From assembly GCA_030734395.1 (NCBI GenBank), contig JAUZTG010000042.1:186001-250000 (forward strand): a stretch of 64,000 bases of DNA. The letters run 5' to 3'. Each line of letters begins with the position of its first letter. Positions within the stretch are counted from its first letter, which is position 1. The notes under the pieces were generated by a model. It saw only the letters and a list, made by a program, of their open reading frames with translations. It was not told the origin of the DNA and did no database searches. Origin of the DNA: Sarocladium kiliense. Taxonomy: Eukaryota > Ascomycota > Sordariomycetes > Hypocreales > Sarocladiaceae. Of this stretch, positions 32,837-43,052 are shown one piece after another. The position numbers were made by a program, and so were the translations under genes.

Positions 32837-34381
32837 ATGAACACTCAGGCGCCTGCCGCTATTACGGTCGTCCGTGGCTTCCAGGCTACCCCGGTCGCTT
32901 CTGCAGACGAAGACTCGGATTATAACAGTGGACTCGATACTCCCCGCTTCAAAAGTGCGCAGCGTGGTCGTACCCATCGCATCGATGATGTGATCAGTGC
33001 GAATTGCAGCCCGACTCTTCGCCCTGCTGCTTCCCCATCCATGTCGGGCATCGCAAAGCTCCGCTTGCAGATGGACCCTTTGAGCTTGGATGGGGCCTCG
33101 CGCTCGAGCTCCATGTCGCGCAACGGAAGTAACCAGGGTAAGAATGCGAGGTATTATAAGGGTATGGCGAACTCGCGATCACACAGCTCTGATGGAGCGC
33201 GCAGTGATACTGGAAGCGAAGGCTCTGAGAGCTATGAGGTCAACTTGGAGCACGACTTCGTGAGTGAGAGCGTGCGTGACCGCAACGGGTTTCTGGATCA
33301 GTTCGAAGGCGGCCTGAACCTCAACAGGAAGATGACTACAGAGGACTTCGAAACACTGCGATGCTTAGGCAAGGGAACTTATGGAACTGTCCACCTGGTG
33401 AAGCAGCGTCTCACCGGACGCCTCTATGCGCAGAAACAGTTCAAAAAGGCATCTCTTGTCGTGCACAAGAAGCTGGTTGAGCAGACCAAGACGGAGCGCC
33501 AGATCCTCGAGTCGGTCAACCGACACCCCTTTGTGGTCAAGCTCTTCTATGCCTTCCAGGATCAGGAGAAGCTGTATCTTATTCTTGAGTATGGTCAGGG
33601 CGGGGAGCTGTTCACCCATCTGAACACCGAAAAGATGTTCCCGGAAACGGTAGCGGCATTCTACATGGCGGAAATGTTGCTCGCCATATCGCACCTACAC
33701 AACGATCTTGGAGTTGTTTACCGTGATTTGAAGCCGGAGAACTGTTTGCTCGACTCTGATGGCCACCTTTTGCTTACCGACTTCGGCCTATCGAAGGTGT
33801 CGGCCGAGGAAGAAGACGATAATTGCAAGTCAATCCTTGGAACCGTCGAGTACATGGCCCCTGAGGTGATCTTGGGCAAGAAGTACGGCAAGGCGGTGGA
33901 CTGGTGGTCTTTCGGCGCCTTGGGCTACGATCTTATGACGGGCAATCCTCCATTTCGGGGTCAGAACCACGCCAAGATCCAGGACAATATTGTCAAGCAG
34001 AAGCTCGCTCTGCCTTACTTCCTCGGACCGGACGCTAAAGACTTACTCACGCGTCTCCTCCGCAAGGATCCGAACAAGCGACTTGGAGCGAACATGCCCA
34101 AAGACCTCGAGGTCATCAAGCGACACCGATTCTTCCGCAAGATCGACTGGAAGAAGCTGGCGGCGCGGGAGCTTGAACCGCCGATCCAGCCCATGATCAC
34201 TGATCCAGAGCTGGCAGAGAACTTCTCACCTGAGTTCACGGAGCTGTCGATCAGCCCTGTGACCACTCGTGATGCGAGCTTCTTCAACGTTGCCAAGGAT
34301 GATCCCTTTGGCGGGTTCAGCTTCGTGGCGCCGTCGAGTCTTCTGGAGAGCAACGCATTTCCAATGACTGCTGTGCCCTAA
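32837..34381 (+). CDS. AGC-family serine/threonine kinase, S6K/Psk1-like
   Basis: 514 aa, single exon, ATG at 32837. A disordered Ser-rich N-terminus (about 170 residues) precedes the kinase domain: glycine loop LGKGTYGTVHLV (from residue 177), catalytic Lys200, YRDLKPEN (Asp297), DFG at 315-317 and APE at 341-343. The AGC tail carries a turn-motif candidate (ELSISPVT) and the hydrophobic motif FGGFSF with Ser495, the site phosphorylated by TORC1/TORC2 in related kinases. Overall it is closest to the S6K/RSK group (S. pombe Psk1). Odd point: the PDK1 activation-loop site reads CKSILGTVEYMAPE, so Ser332 takes the phospho-site and the usual Cys of the FCGT motif is Leu. Likely role is control of translation and growth downstream of TOR. 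Confidence 0.92.
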   Translation: MNTQAPAAITVVRGFQATPVASADEDSDYNSGLDTPRFKSAQRGRTHRIDDVISANCSPTLRPAASPSMSGIAKLRLQMDPLSLDGASRSSSMSRNGSNQGKNARYYKGMANSRSHSSDGARSDTGSEGSESYEVNLEHDFVSESVRDRNGFLDQFEGGLNLNRKMTTEDFETLRCLGKGTYGTVHLVKQRLTGRLYAQKQFKKASLVVHKKLVEQTKTERQILESVNRHPFVVKLFYAFQDQEKLYLILEYGQGGELFTHLNTEKMFPETVAAFYMAEMLLAISHLHNDLGVVYRDLKPENCLLDSDGHLLLTDFGLSKVSAEEEDDNCKSILGTVEYMAPEVILGKKYGKAVDWWSFGALGYDLMTGNPPFRGQNHAKIQDNIVKQKLALPYFLGPDAKDLLTRLLRKDPNKRLGANMPKDLEVIKRHRFFRKIDWKKLAARELEPPIQPMITDPELAENFSPEFTELSISPVTTRDASFFNVAKDDPFGGFSFVAPSSLLESNAFPMTAVP

Positions 34382-35042
34382 AGGCTCACCATCCCCTTTT
34401 CTGCACTGGTCACAAGTCGCAGATCATCTGGTTTAGCCTCGGAGAATGGCGAACACTTACCTCTGGACAATGATAGATGAAGAAGGAGGGAGTTCTCATG
34501 GGAAGCAAATAACTGATAGACTAGAGGGGAGCATGCATGCTGGTACACAAAAGCAGCACAACGTCGCCAGGGACGTCACATGGTCAACTTTTAGAGCACA
34601 CGGAGAATAGTCTCGGATACAGTTCCGTTCTACGGAGGGAATCACTCTGCGAGTCGTTCTCTGACGACATTGGTTTCTGATTTGGGAAGCGTTCTTGTTC
34701 TGCTGTTTGGCGTTTGCTCTGTGTTCTTCTAGTTTATATGATCAATATTATGCATGGATTTTGAGAGTCTCGTCCGTTCGCCCAGTATGCTTAACACAGT
34801 GGTCAGTATACTGTGATAGTACATGGCGGGATGTGTTACTTCATGGTTTGGGACGGCGAGATAGATCAAAGGATGACGTGTGACAGAGCGGTAACCTCTC
34901 AATGTAAGCCAAGGCCGGTACTGCGATGAATCTGGCACGTCCTATACAACAATCCTATAGAGTTGGGCCTAAACTTCGATGTGAGGAGGCATTGTAGCGT
35001 TAATAAAAGCAAATAAGCAAATCTCATTTCACCAATCAGCGT
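34382..35042. other. Kinase 3' flank and tRNA upstream region
   Basis: About 660 bp with no gene recognised. An A-rich stretch directly precedes the first tRNA gene. Confidence 0.45.
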
Positions 35043-35138
35043 GCTCGCCTAGCTCAGTTGGTTAGAGCGTCGTACTAATATTCAACCCCTGAATACTTGG
35101 TGATGCGAAGGTCATAGGTTCGATCCCTATGGTGAGCA
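35043..35138 (+). tRNA. tRNA-Ile(AAU), intron-containing, copy 1
   Basis: 96 nt. Acceptor arm GCTCGCC with GGTGAGC (one G-T pair) and discriminator A, D arm GCTCAGTTGGTTAGAGC, T arm ATAGG-TTCGATC-CCTAT. The anticodon stem TCGTA pairs with TGCGA, and the loop reads CTAATA, so the anticodon is AAT (read as IAU). A 22-nt intron follows position 37 (35081-35102). Its 5' bases pair with its 3' half and the anticodon side, as in normal pre-tRNA. Confidence 0.95.
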
Positions 35139-35147
35139 TTTGGTTTC

Positions 35148-35243
35148 GCTCGCCTAGCTCAGTTGGTTAGAGCGTCGTACTAATATTCCATCCGCGAATA
35201 TAAAGTAATGCGAAGGTCATAGGTTCGATCCCTATGGTGAGCA
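35148..35243 (+). tRNA. tRNA-Ile(AAU), intron-containing, copy 2
   Basis: 96 nt, mature part identical to copy 1 and only 9 nt downstream of it. The 22-nt intron (35186-35207) differs from copy 1 but keeps the anticodon-intron helix (ATATTC with GAATAT). Intron sequence is the same as in the inverted copy at 36806. Confidence 0.95.
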
Positions 35244-35346
35244 AATCATATTTTTGATGTCTTTTTGTCTTTCCCTTTTCTTTATTTTCTTCGTTGACGA
35301 TGGAACGCATAGAATGTCTAATTTCTGGCCGTCCGACCACAAATCG

Positions 35347-35441
35347 GCTCGCCTAGCTCAGTTGGTTAGAGCGTCGTACTAATATTTCACTACAAATATC
35401 AAGTAATGCGAAGGTCATAGGTTCGATCCCTATGGTGAGCA
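35347..35441 (+). tRNA. tRNA-Ile(AAU), intron-containing, copy 3
   Basis: 95 nt with a 21-nt intron (35385-35405). Mature sequence is the same as the other copies. The intron again pairs with the anticodon region but through ATATTT with AAATAT, a compensated change relative to copy 2. Confidence 0.95.
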
Positions 35442-36805
35442 TATTCTTTTGCCTACTTTCCCAGGTCTTCTTTTTTGCCTGCTAGCAAGCCACGAGATCC
35501 GTGAAAGTGCCAACATACTTTCAATTGACACCTCCTAGACTGATTGCTGTTGTCTGAGAAACTGGACTTACTCATTTGCAGGCTTGAAATTTTGGGCCCC
35601 CTTTTGCTGTTTTCCAGTCCACGTGCATATCCTCGCCCTCTTTTGTCCGGTACTTCAGCTTGATATACCAAGGGGGATAGCAGATCAGTATCAGCGGTAT
35701 CTACTGCGTACTGATTCGGGTGCGTTCGCCTCGGATCTGAAGTTCATACCGAACAATGCCGTGTCCAGAACGATCTGCCCGATGGGGAAGCCTGACAAAA
35801 GTACCGGCCACAGAGCCATACCTTATCGCCTTGGTTCTGAGAAAAGAGCCCCTGCAAGAGGGTGTCACGAGTCGCTTGGTGTTCTTTTGGCCTTCTCTTT
35901 GTTCGTTTCTGTGTCGTCGCTGAGTCTCCGTCAGCGGCTGATGTTGTCGGAGTTCCAGCACGATCTAACATTGTCCTTGGAGCTCTTGGTCTGGACTCAG
36001 GAACTTTGTATAATTTCCTGATCCCGAAAGTGGGGATTCTTATGGGCATTAGAGAGCCTTCGACGGTGCTGGTGAAGCTCTTCACTCAAGGAAGGGTCCA
36101 CGTCGTTTAACTGCGGTTGGTATTTGAGTTCCTCTCCAGCCAGCAGCCTCGTCATCCGCTCCTGGTCTTATGGTATAAAACTGCTCTCGAATACCTTTCT
36201 GCTTTAGGCCCTTCTGCGGGCCTTGGTGTTGGCAGCGCTTGAGTTGATCTTGTCTGAAACGAGATCGCATAGCGACTGTCCGTGACGGCAAATGTCTTGT
36301 GGCTCTTTTTGAAGATATTCCGCAGTCCATTCCACGAAGTCTGATGAGTATTCGTCGATTTTCAAGACCCTGCGCCTCTTTCTTTCGATAGAGTTGCAGC
36401 TTTGCAATAGACGCGCTTTTCGTGAAGGACTGATCGAGGCGCGTAGAGTATGCTGGGTCAACCAATCCTGATTTGTAAAAGCCACATGAAGAAGTTGAGC
36501 CCACAGTCCAGCTCTTCGGAGGATTGTTATCTGAGAACTGGTGCTGCGAAGAAACGAGTAGCACGATGCTTCATGTACAGCATGATGCGACGCAAGGAGC
36601 CGGTAGGTAGATGGGGAGAATTGCAAACTGACAACCAAGCTGATGCCTCCATTCCCCAGCCATAGGCGCCATTTCTTACCAAAAAACACCCAAATACCAG
36701 ACTGGAAGCTTGGAAGGACCACTTTATGGTCATCATCCGTGTATGTCATGTATTTCCATGTTGCGGGATGTTGAAACAAACAGGAAAAACGGAGAACAAA
36801 AAAAA
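35442..36805. other. Spacer between tRNA-Ile copies 3 and 4
   Basis: 1.36 kb. Overlapping frames exist on both strands, the largest on the minus strand at 36204-36815, but none starts with a well-placed ATG and none resembles a known protein. I see no terminal repeats or reverse-transcriptase motifs that would make this a tRNA-targeted transposon. Confidence 0.4.
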
Positions 36806-36901
36806 TGCTCACCATAGGGATCGAACCTATGACCTTCGCATTACTTTATATTCGCGGATGGAATATTAGTACGACGCTCTAACCAACTGAGCTAGGCGAG
36901 C
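36806..36901 (-). tRNA. tRNA-Ile(AAU), intron-containing, inverted copy 4
   Basis: 96 nt on the minus strand. The mature sequence matches copies 1-3 and the 22-nt intron is identical to that of copy 2. Its 5' flank (ACAAATCG) matches that of copy 3 rather than copy 2. A run of T residues follows the 3' end on the minus strand, serving as pol III terminator. Confidence 0.95.
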
Positions 36902-39900
36902 CGATTTGTTATTAGCAGCTGACGTTATTGTCTAATATATACCTCATTGAAGAATGTGCTTCCGAGAGCTCACCAACCGAGAAACGCGCGGCACTGTTGA
37001 CATCGTCGCGGACCATTCTGCAACCCCTGCAATCCGAATGCCGGTATCCGATATAGAATGGTCATGGCTGATCTGTTTAGAGTGCAGCAAAATCACAACT
37101 GCGCCCTCCCTGGCTCAGTCCTTTGCGTCTTTTGAGTTGAGAAAGTGGGATCTATCCATGTATGATGCGTCTATGGCATGCAAGGTTCACGAACATCACC
37201 TTTAACAAGCGCCCTTTGAGATTGAGTTAAAGGAGCCGAGATGCCGGGGGCCTAGAGGGAAGAGATCTCAGATTCACGAAGCAATCGTGTCCCTCTTCGC
37301 CCTCAATCCCATGACTGCCGACCCAAGAATCTCAAACTTCATTCCTGAGCTGCAGCTCCATCACTTCTGGCAGGATCATCGGCGGCTTCCTCCTCAGCCA
37401 CGCTCATCGTCGTCACCTCTGCCAGCTTGTCATGACTCTGCATCCCAACAGCCTGGTCGCCAACCAAGGTCTAGAACCTAGTTGTACGCCCCAGGGGCCT
37501 TTTTGACCCATAGGGAGGGGGTGATTTCAAATGGGGACTCTCTATGACAGCTCTCCTCCCCCACGCCCCCCCAATCCTCAATCTCCCTCTCGGACAGAGT
37601 TTACGCCATTTCCACAGCCCTTCTATTGATAGATAGTACAACCATCATTGCTATAGCACAGCACCGCACAGAACAGGACTGCACACGTTTCATAGCTAAC
37701 CATCTCGAGTAGGTGGTGTCGCACCACCCTTTTCGCGGGATGAATACTCCAATGGCGTCAATTCGCTCGCCTGCCAAAACCTTTCCAGAGGACGGTAGCT
37801 AACACGGGTCTCAGCCGCATTGCGTGTCCCTAGCAAGCCACCACTACGCCTGCATGCATCCGCTTGCTGAGCAATTGGTCCGTCAGACGATATTTTGCAA
37901 AGTTTCCTGCAGCTCTCGCCCTTGTTTCTTCTTTCGCAGTCGTATTCTTGTCATCATGGCGCTTGTTTGTCGTCAGGATCTCAGCACATCCGCGCCATGC
38001 AATGCAACCCTCGGGCAGTCTTTTCTTCCCGAGTCAGTGTTTGACGGGAGGCCGCCACCCCGCTTGGGATGGATTGGGATGACTGGAGGCTTGTCACATA
38101 CCGGCACTTGGGGACTTGCTATGGGGAGTGTGTGGGTGACGCTGGGCGACGAAGCCTCCAGAGTAGAGATGCCAAGGAACGTACATATGCATCTCTACAG
38201 TCAGATAACTGACGACTATGGCGCAATTAATTGGACCAAGATAGCCAATGTGTAGCCTGCCCGTCGTTTCGAGAATCGAAATGACTGACAATCGGCTCGA
38301 GTGTTTCCCGTGAAGTCTCCATTCCCTGTGACAGGACATGTTTCTCGTCCTCCCGCTTCTGAGACAGCGCCTAGCCGAAGAAATGAAAGGCAGAACCCGC
38401 CTAATTAGTGGCACCTGGACAAGCGCACATGGTCCAGGTGACTGTTCCCAAACGCACAAGCTTGTGTGTCCCTAGTTAGGCGCGACACAGGTAGTGAAGC
38501 CGGTCGGAGGGATCGATCACACCGTCGGGCAGATCTGAGATACGGGGCCACTGGGGCATCAACAAAGGCTATTCCCCCTCCTGAATTACGCGGACAACTC
38601 CAGAAAACAGAGTTGTCCCTCGTCCCCCCTGTCACGACTTGGGTGAAAACGCTGGCTTTGCTTGTTTCGTACCTCATCTCCAGCCTTAAGCTTTCTTCTC
38701 TCCATTCTACTTGCATCTTCATATCCACAATCCTAACAGGCGCGTGTTGCTAATCCCTGGATAGGGATTCGCTCAACGGTTGTCCTAGCAGGTATTGCTA
38801 GGATACTCTAACTTACCTTACTCGTAAGCCTCTGCAGCCGAGTCCACGCTATGCCCATGTCTTTCCGTCTCATCTTATTTCGTAGTCAATCGGCTGTTGT
38901 CCCACTTGGTGCCGGAGGAATGCTAGAGGAAGACAAACAACTGCACAAACTCTCGGGAACTTGAGCGGCCGCCTTGGTCCTCTTCTTTTCTTCCGGGCAA
39001 GGGATCATCGCCACGCTTGCCCAATCCCTCCAAGGACCACTTACACGCCTCGGTGATGACGATCTCTCTTCCTCTGATCTAGCCAAGCTTCTTGGGAAAT
39101 GCCAATGCTCGTCTCGAGTTTTGTCAGCTGTCAGCCGTGTGGGATGAAGCTGCATTGTCTGAAGCCCTGTTGCGTAAGCCCATGCATGCCATCGACCAAC
39201 CAAGCACAAATGATACGTACTGCATCCCGGCAGCGAGCTTCGCCTATCTGGCTGCATGCGTCCGCGATACCGGTACTGGACCACGTTCAGGTTAGATAGA
39301 CACAAGTAACGACAACTTCACCGGCGTTACACAGCCCCCTTTCACCCAGCCGGTACTTGTCAAGAGGCTTGTTGACAAGCTTCGGCCGCCGCTAGCTGCT
39401 TCTGTCCCCATGCTGGTAAACTCAATCCATCTCTCCCTTGGAGGGATTGACGGTGTCCTCCCTCTATTCTGTGAAAGTAAAGGTACAGAAGAGGAAGCTT
39501 AAGGAAAGCCAACTCTGATACCGGTCTGGATACACCCCCTTCCGTCCCTTCCACACCCTTAGCCATGAGATCTCCATGATCCCGACACAAACACACTCAC
39601 ACACACAATCGACTACGTACCACCACGACCACACGACGGACCGGGTCGTAGTCTTGTTCGCATTCCCTCGTGGTATTTGAAACCTTCCCATCCCGTCTCT
39701 GAAGGAAAGCCTCTTTGTTCTTCTCCGTCTCCTCCGATTCTCTTCCCATCTTACGCCTACCCAAGGCCTTCTCCCCACAGCTCCTCCCTTCTCAGCTTTG
39801 TCACATAGAACCACCCAATCATTTGTTTGTGGCTAGACGTGCCCAATATTAGAAGGGGTCTTACATGACACGACAACAACAAAGACGTTGACATCGACAA

Positions 39901-40008
39901 CTTGCACAGACCACGTCGATAATCCCGCCGCCTCCAACAGTACATCACCAAACTAGATCATCTCCTTCGTCCTCATCCACTTGTCTCGACAGCTTGAGCT
40001 ACGATACC
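36902..40008. other. Long intergenic region with twin hairpins
   Basis: 3.1 kb without a supported protein gene. Two adjacent perfect inverted repeats lie at 38752-38803 (listed separately). The last 500 bp are C/T- and CA-rich and form the promoter and leader of the DOMON/b561 gene. Frames at 37824-38255 and 38886-39305 lack any recognisable similarity. Confidence 0.45.
38752..38803. repeat. Two tandem perfect hairpins
   Basis: Inverted repeat AATCCCT-GGAT-AGGGATT at 38752-38769, then TCCTAGCA-GGTAT-TGCTAGGA at 38783-38803, 13 nt apart. Both have perfect stems (7 and 8 bp) and short loops (4 and 5 nt). No gene overlaps them; function unknown. Confidence 0.7.
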
Positions 40009-41335
40009 ATGAAGTCCATCACGGCAGCTGCCATGGCGGCTCTCTGTAAGTGCTTCGATCCGAGAGAGCGTACACAAATCTACGCATCCCTCACACAACC
40101 GGCAACATGGCAAGCCGTGACTAATGATCAAATGCAGACGCAGCCGCACCGGCATCATCAGCACTGGTCCGCAACTGTCCCAGTGGCTCTTCCGGAGCCT
40201 GCTTCCTCTGGGGTGTTCCCTCAACCTCCTCTTCATCAAACAACGTCTACTTCCAAATCGAAGCTCCCTCCTCCTTCTCTTGGGTCGGCCTTGGCCTCGG
40301 CAGCCGCATGGCCGGCGCCGAGATGTTTCTCGTGTACAAAGATGGCTCTGGCAACGTCACTCTCAGCACCCGCACAGCCTCCGGCGAGTTTGAACCTGAG
40401 CACGTGGAGCGTAGCGGCGTAGAGCTCCTCGCCGGATCAGGTGTCAAAGATGGCAAGATGGTTGCCAACGTCAAGTGCAGCGGCGACTGCAGCAGGAACA
40501 TGGACACATCTGGCTCCAATAGCTGGATTGCGGCGTGGCTATCAGGAGGGCAACTGCAGTCGACCAGTGTTTCGGCCTCTCTCACAGAGCACAGTGACCA
40601 CTTCGACTTCGGCATCGACATGTCACAGGCTAGCATCAGCTCTGATGCCAACCCATTCCTCAGCTCTTCAGGAGATAGCAATAGCTCTGGTGGCTCGTCA
40701 GACTCGGACTCAACCAGCAGTGGTGGAGTGTCTTCCGGAGACTCTGTCAGCGCGACGGTTCTTACGGCGCACGGTGTGGTTATGGCTGTCACTTTCGCGA
40801 TCCTATACCCCATCGGCGCGATCCTGATGCCCATTCTTGGCCGTTGGCTCGTCCACGGCGTGGTGCAATTCATCGCCTTCCTCCTTATGTGGGCTGGCTT
40901 TGGTCTGGGCTATCACTACTCCAACACTCTCGGTATCGTAAGTTTTCCCCAGTCCACCCACGGGAAGGCTACGCAAAACTAACACCCGTACAGTTCTTCA
41001 CGGAGACACACACGCGTATGGGTACCATCGTAGTTGCTCTGCTCGGCATCCAGCCCATTCTCGGCTGGATTCACCACTCGGCATACAAGCGTCATCAGCG
41101 CCGTACCTTCGTCAGCTACGTTCACATCTGGTACGGACGAGCATTGATGGCTCTCGGTATTGTCAACGGCGGCATTGGCATGCATGAAGCAGGCACGGAT
41201 TCGAAGTACAAAATCGCTTACGCAGTGGTGGCAGGCGTGCTTGGCGGCTTGTACATCGGTGCTGCGATTTGGGGTATCATTAAGAGCCGGCGGTCACCAA
41301 GGGTGTCAAGCAAGGAATCTGGGTCGAGCGGTTAA
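40009..41335 (+). CDS. Secretory-pathway DOMON / cytochrome b561 membrane protein
   Basis: 392 aa in three exons: 40009-40045, 40138-40937, 40994-41335 (introns 92 and 56 nt, GTAAGT-type donors). The N-terminus is a signal peptide (MKSITAAAMAALYAAAPASSA, split by intron 1). It is followed by a CDH-type cytochrome/DOMON domain (about residues 25-190) with a Met-containing VGLGLGSRMAGAEMFLVY block that supplies a heme ligand in this family. A Ser-rich linker follows (about 195-225). The C-terminal cytochrome b561/ferric-reductase-like domain has several membrane segments with histidines positioned for heme (TAHGVVM, HGVVQF, ETHTRMG, SYVHIWYGR). Such proteins move electrons across the plasma or vacuolar membrane, for example for extracellular redox or iron reduction. 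The acceptor here is unknown. Confidence 0.9.
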
Positions 41336-42246
41336 GCGCAATGCTTCATCGCTATTCAAGACGAGGTGGTTGATCGATTTCCAGGAGAGAGTGCGTCGCT
41401 GCTTAGATTTGCACTCGTAAAGGGAACCGGAGCCTGTCACTTATTCGCCCAGAACACGCTGTTATACCTAGCAATGCCATTTTCTTGACTTCATACTTGC
41501 TGAGCCATCTGGAGGTAGTAGCCGTCTCATGACGGTCGCTATGAGAATGTCATGATCATGCGTGACACTAACTCAAGGGGGCCCGGTACAAGACCGCTCT
41601 GATGGGGTGATGCATGTAATGCAATGCAATGAGTAAGAACCACTACAGGCGAATTCCATCATTGGCTTCATTAATGTACTCACTATTCTGCCCTCGACTC
41701 CCTTGTTCCTGACCCATGTCCAATTGTCCTGCTTTCAAAGCTGTTGTTGAGCTTGGACCAATGTAATTTCATGCAACCTTCTTCACTGACTGAAGAGAGT
41801 GCTTTGCCAAAATATGGCATCTCAAGCTAGTATCGAAGGCAAGATGGATAGCATGCCGATAGGTCGACAATGAGAGACGCGATGGCCTACAGCAACCCAG
41901 ATGCTGACTGGCTGGTGCATGAGGTCATGGTGAACAGTATCATGACCCTCTGACCCCCAGCTCTGACGTGGGTGGTGGCATCTGGCGGCATCACGTGACA
42001 CCACTGTAGGAACCTCAGGCACCCAACAACTGGGGGAAGGCACCACCTGCAGTGAGGAGAAGGCAAGAGGCAGGCGCCCGGCTACAGTGGAGTCCACTGC
42101 TAAGGTACTGGGACTTGCAGCGGCCCATCCTCACGATTTTCACAAAACCCTCAATCTTCCCGCCTCCTCCCCCCGACGACGACCCTCTTATCGAGCGACG
42201 CGACCCCCCCTTCGCTCTCCGAACACGACCTCCTCCTATAATCAAG
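41336..42246. other. Intergenic between b561 protein and ATP14
   Basis: About 910 bp with the 3' flank of one gene and the promoter of the next. A C/T-rich leader runs from about 42130. No feature recognised. Confidence 0.45.
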
Positions 42247-43052
42247 ATGCTCAGCCAATTGTCTCGAGCTTCGGTACGTTCAGTTTCCTGCTGCCCTGTC
42301 ACCGGTGGCTGGCGGTCGGTTGCCGACGAGTGCTGACGATGGATCAAACAGCGCGCCCGCTCTGCCGTCGCGGCTGCTTCCCGCGCCGCAAAGGCCAATG
42401 GCGTCCAGGTGAGGAGCTTCATTGCTCCCACCGTCTCCCGGAGAGGTAAGCGACTACTCTTTCATAACCTCGCACGATGGATTGGGACAGGCGAGGAGGG
42501 ATTCGTGGTTCGTTGCGTCAATCTCGCCGCTCGGGTGTCTCGACGCTTAGCCGAAAAACCTCCACCGACAAAACGACACCAAACCGCCAACGCCGTCATC
42601 GCCCGACCACTCCAACTCATCGCCAACACGTCGCAAATCGTTCAATCGACTTAACCCGACGACAATTTGAATGAACCGAGATTCCGAAAGAACACGATTC
42701 CCTTCTTCGCGCTGTCTCATGTGCTTCAATCGTACATCGACGAGGGGAACTCACTTACTGACCTGCCTTCTCTTTCACAGCCGATTTCGTCCAGGAGCTC
42801 TATCTCAAGGAGCTGAAGTCCTACAAGATCCCTCCGGTCGCTGAGTCCGACTCCGTCGGCCAGGTTCAGACCTTCTCCGCCCCAGCCACCCCCAAGTCCC
42901 CTGAGGAGGGCGACCTCGCCGGCAGCCTCAAGGAGTACGAGACCATGGCCGTCGAGATTGAGGGCCAGGATACCGCTGCCCAGACTTCCGGTGCTCCCGC
43001 CGCCCTGCCCGACTGGCTCGAGACCGAGGAGGAGGATGAGGCTCACCACTAA
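42247..43052 (+). CDS. ATP14: Mitochondrial ATP synthase subunit h
   Basis: 130 aa in three exons: 42247-42273, 42352-42445, 42781-43052. Introns are 78 and 335 nt; the second is the longest I infer in this window. The N-terminus (MLSQLSRASRARSAVAAASR) is an amphipathic Arg/Ser/Ala presequence. The mature part starts near ADFVQELYLKELKSYKIPP and contains the family block KSPEEGDLAGSLKEYE, ending in an acidic, His-tipped tail (EEEDEAHH). Subunit h is a fungal peripheral-stalk component of the F1Fo ATP synthase in the inner membrane. Codon use is very biased, as expected for an abundant protein. Confidence 0.94.

Noticed and set aside
36204..36815. Frame between tRNA copies considered as a transposon remnant
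   Set aside because: No terminal repeats, target duplications or transposase or reverse-transcriptase motifs seen.
37824..38255. 143-codon plus-strand frame
   Set aside because: No recognisable domain or good start context; similar lengths occur by chance in this GC-balanced region.
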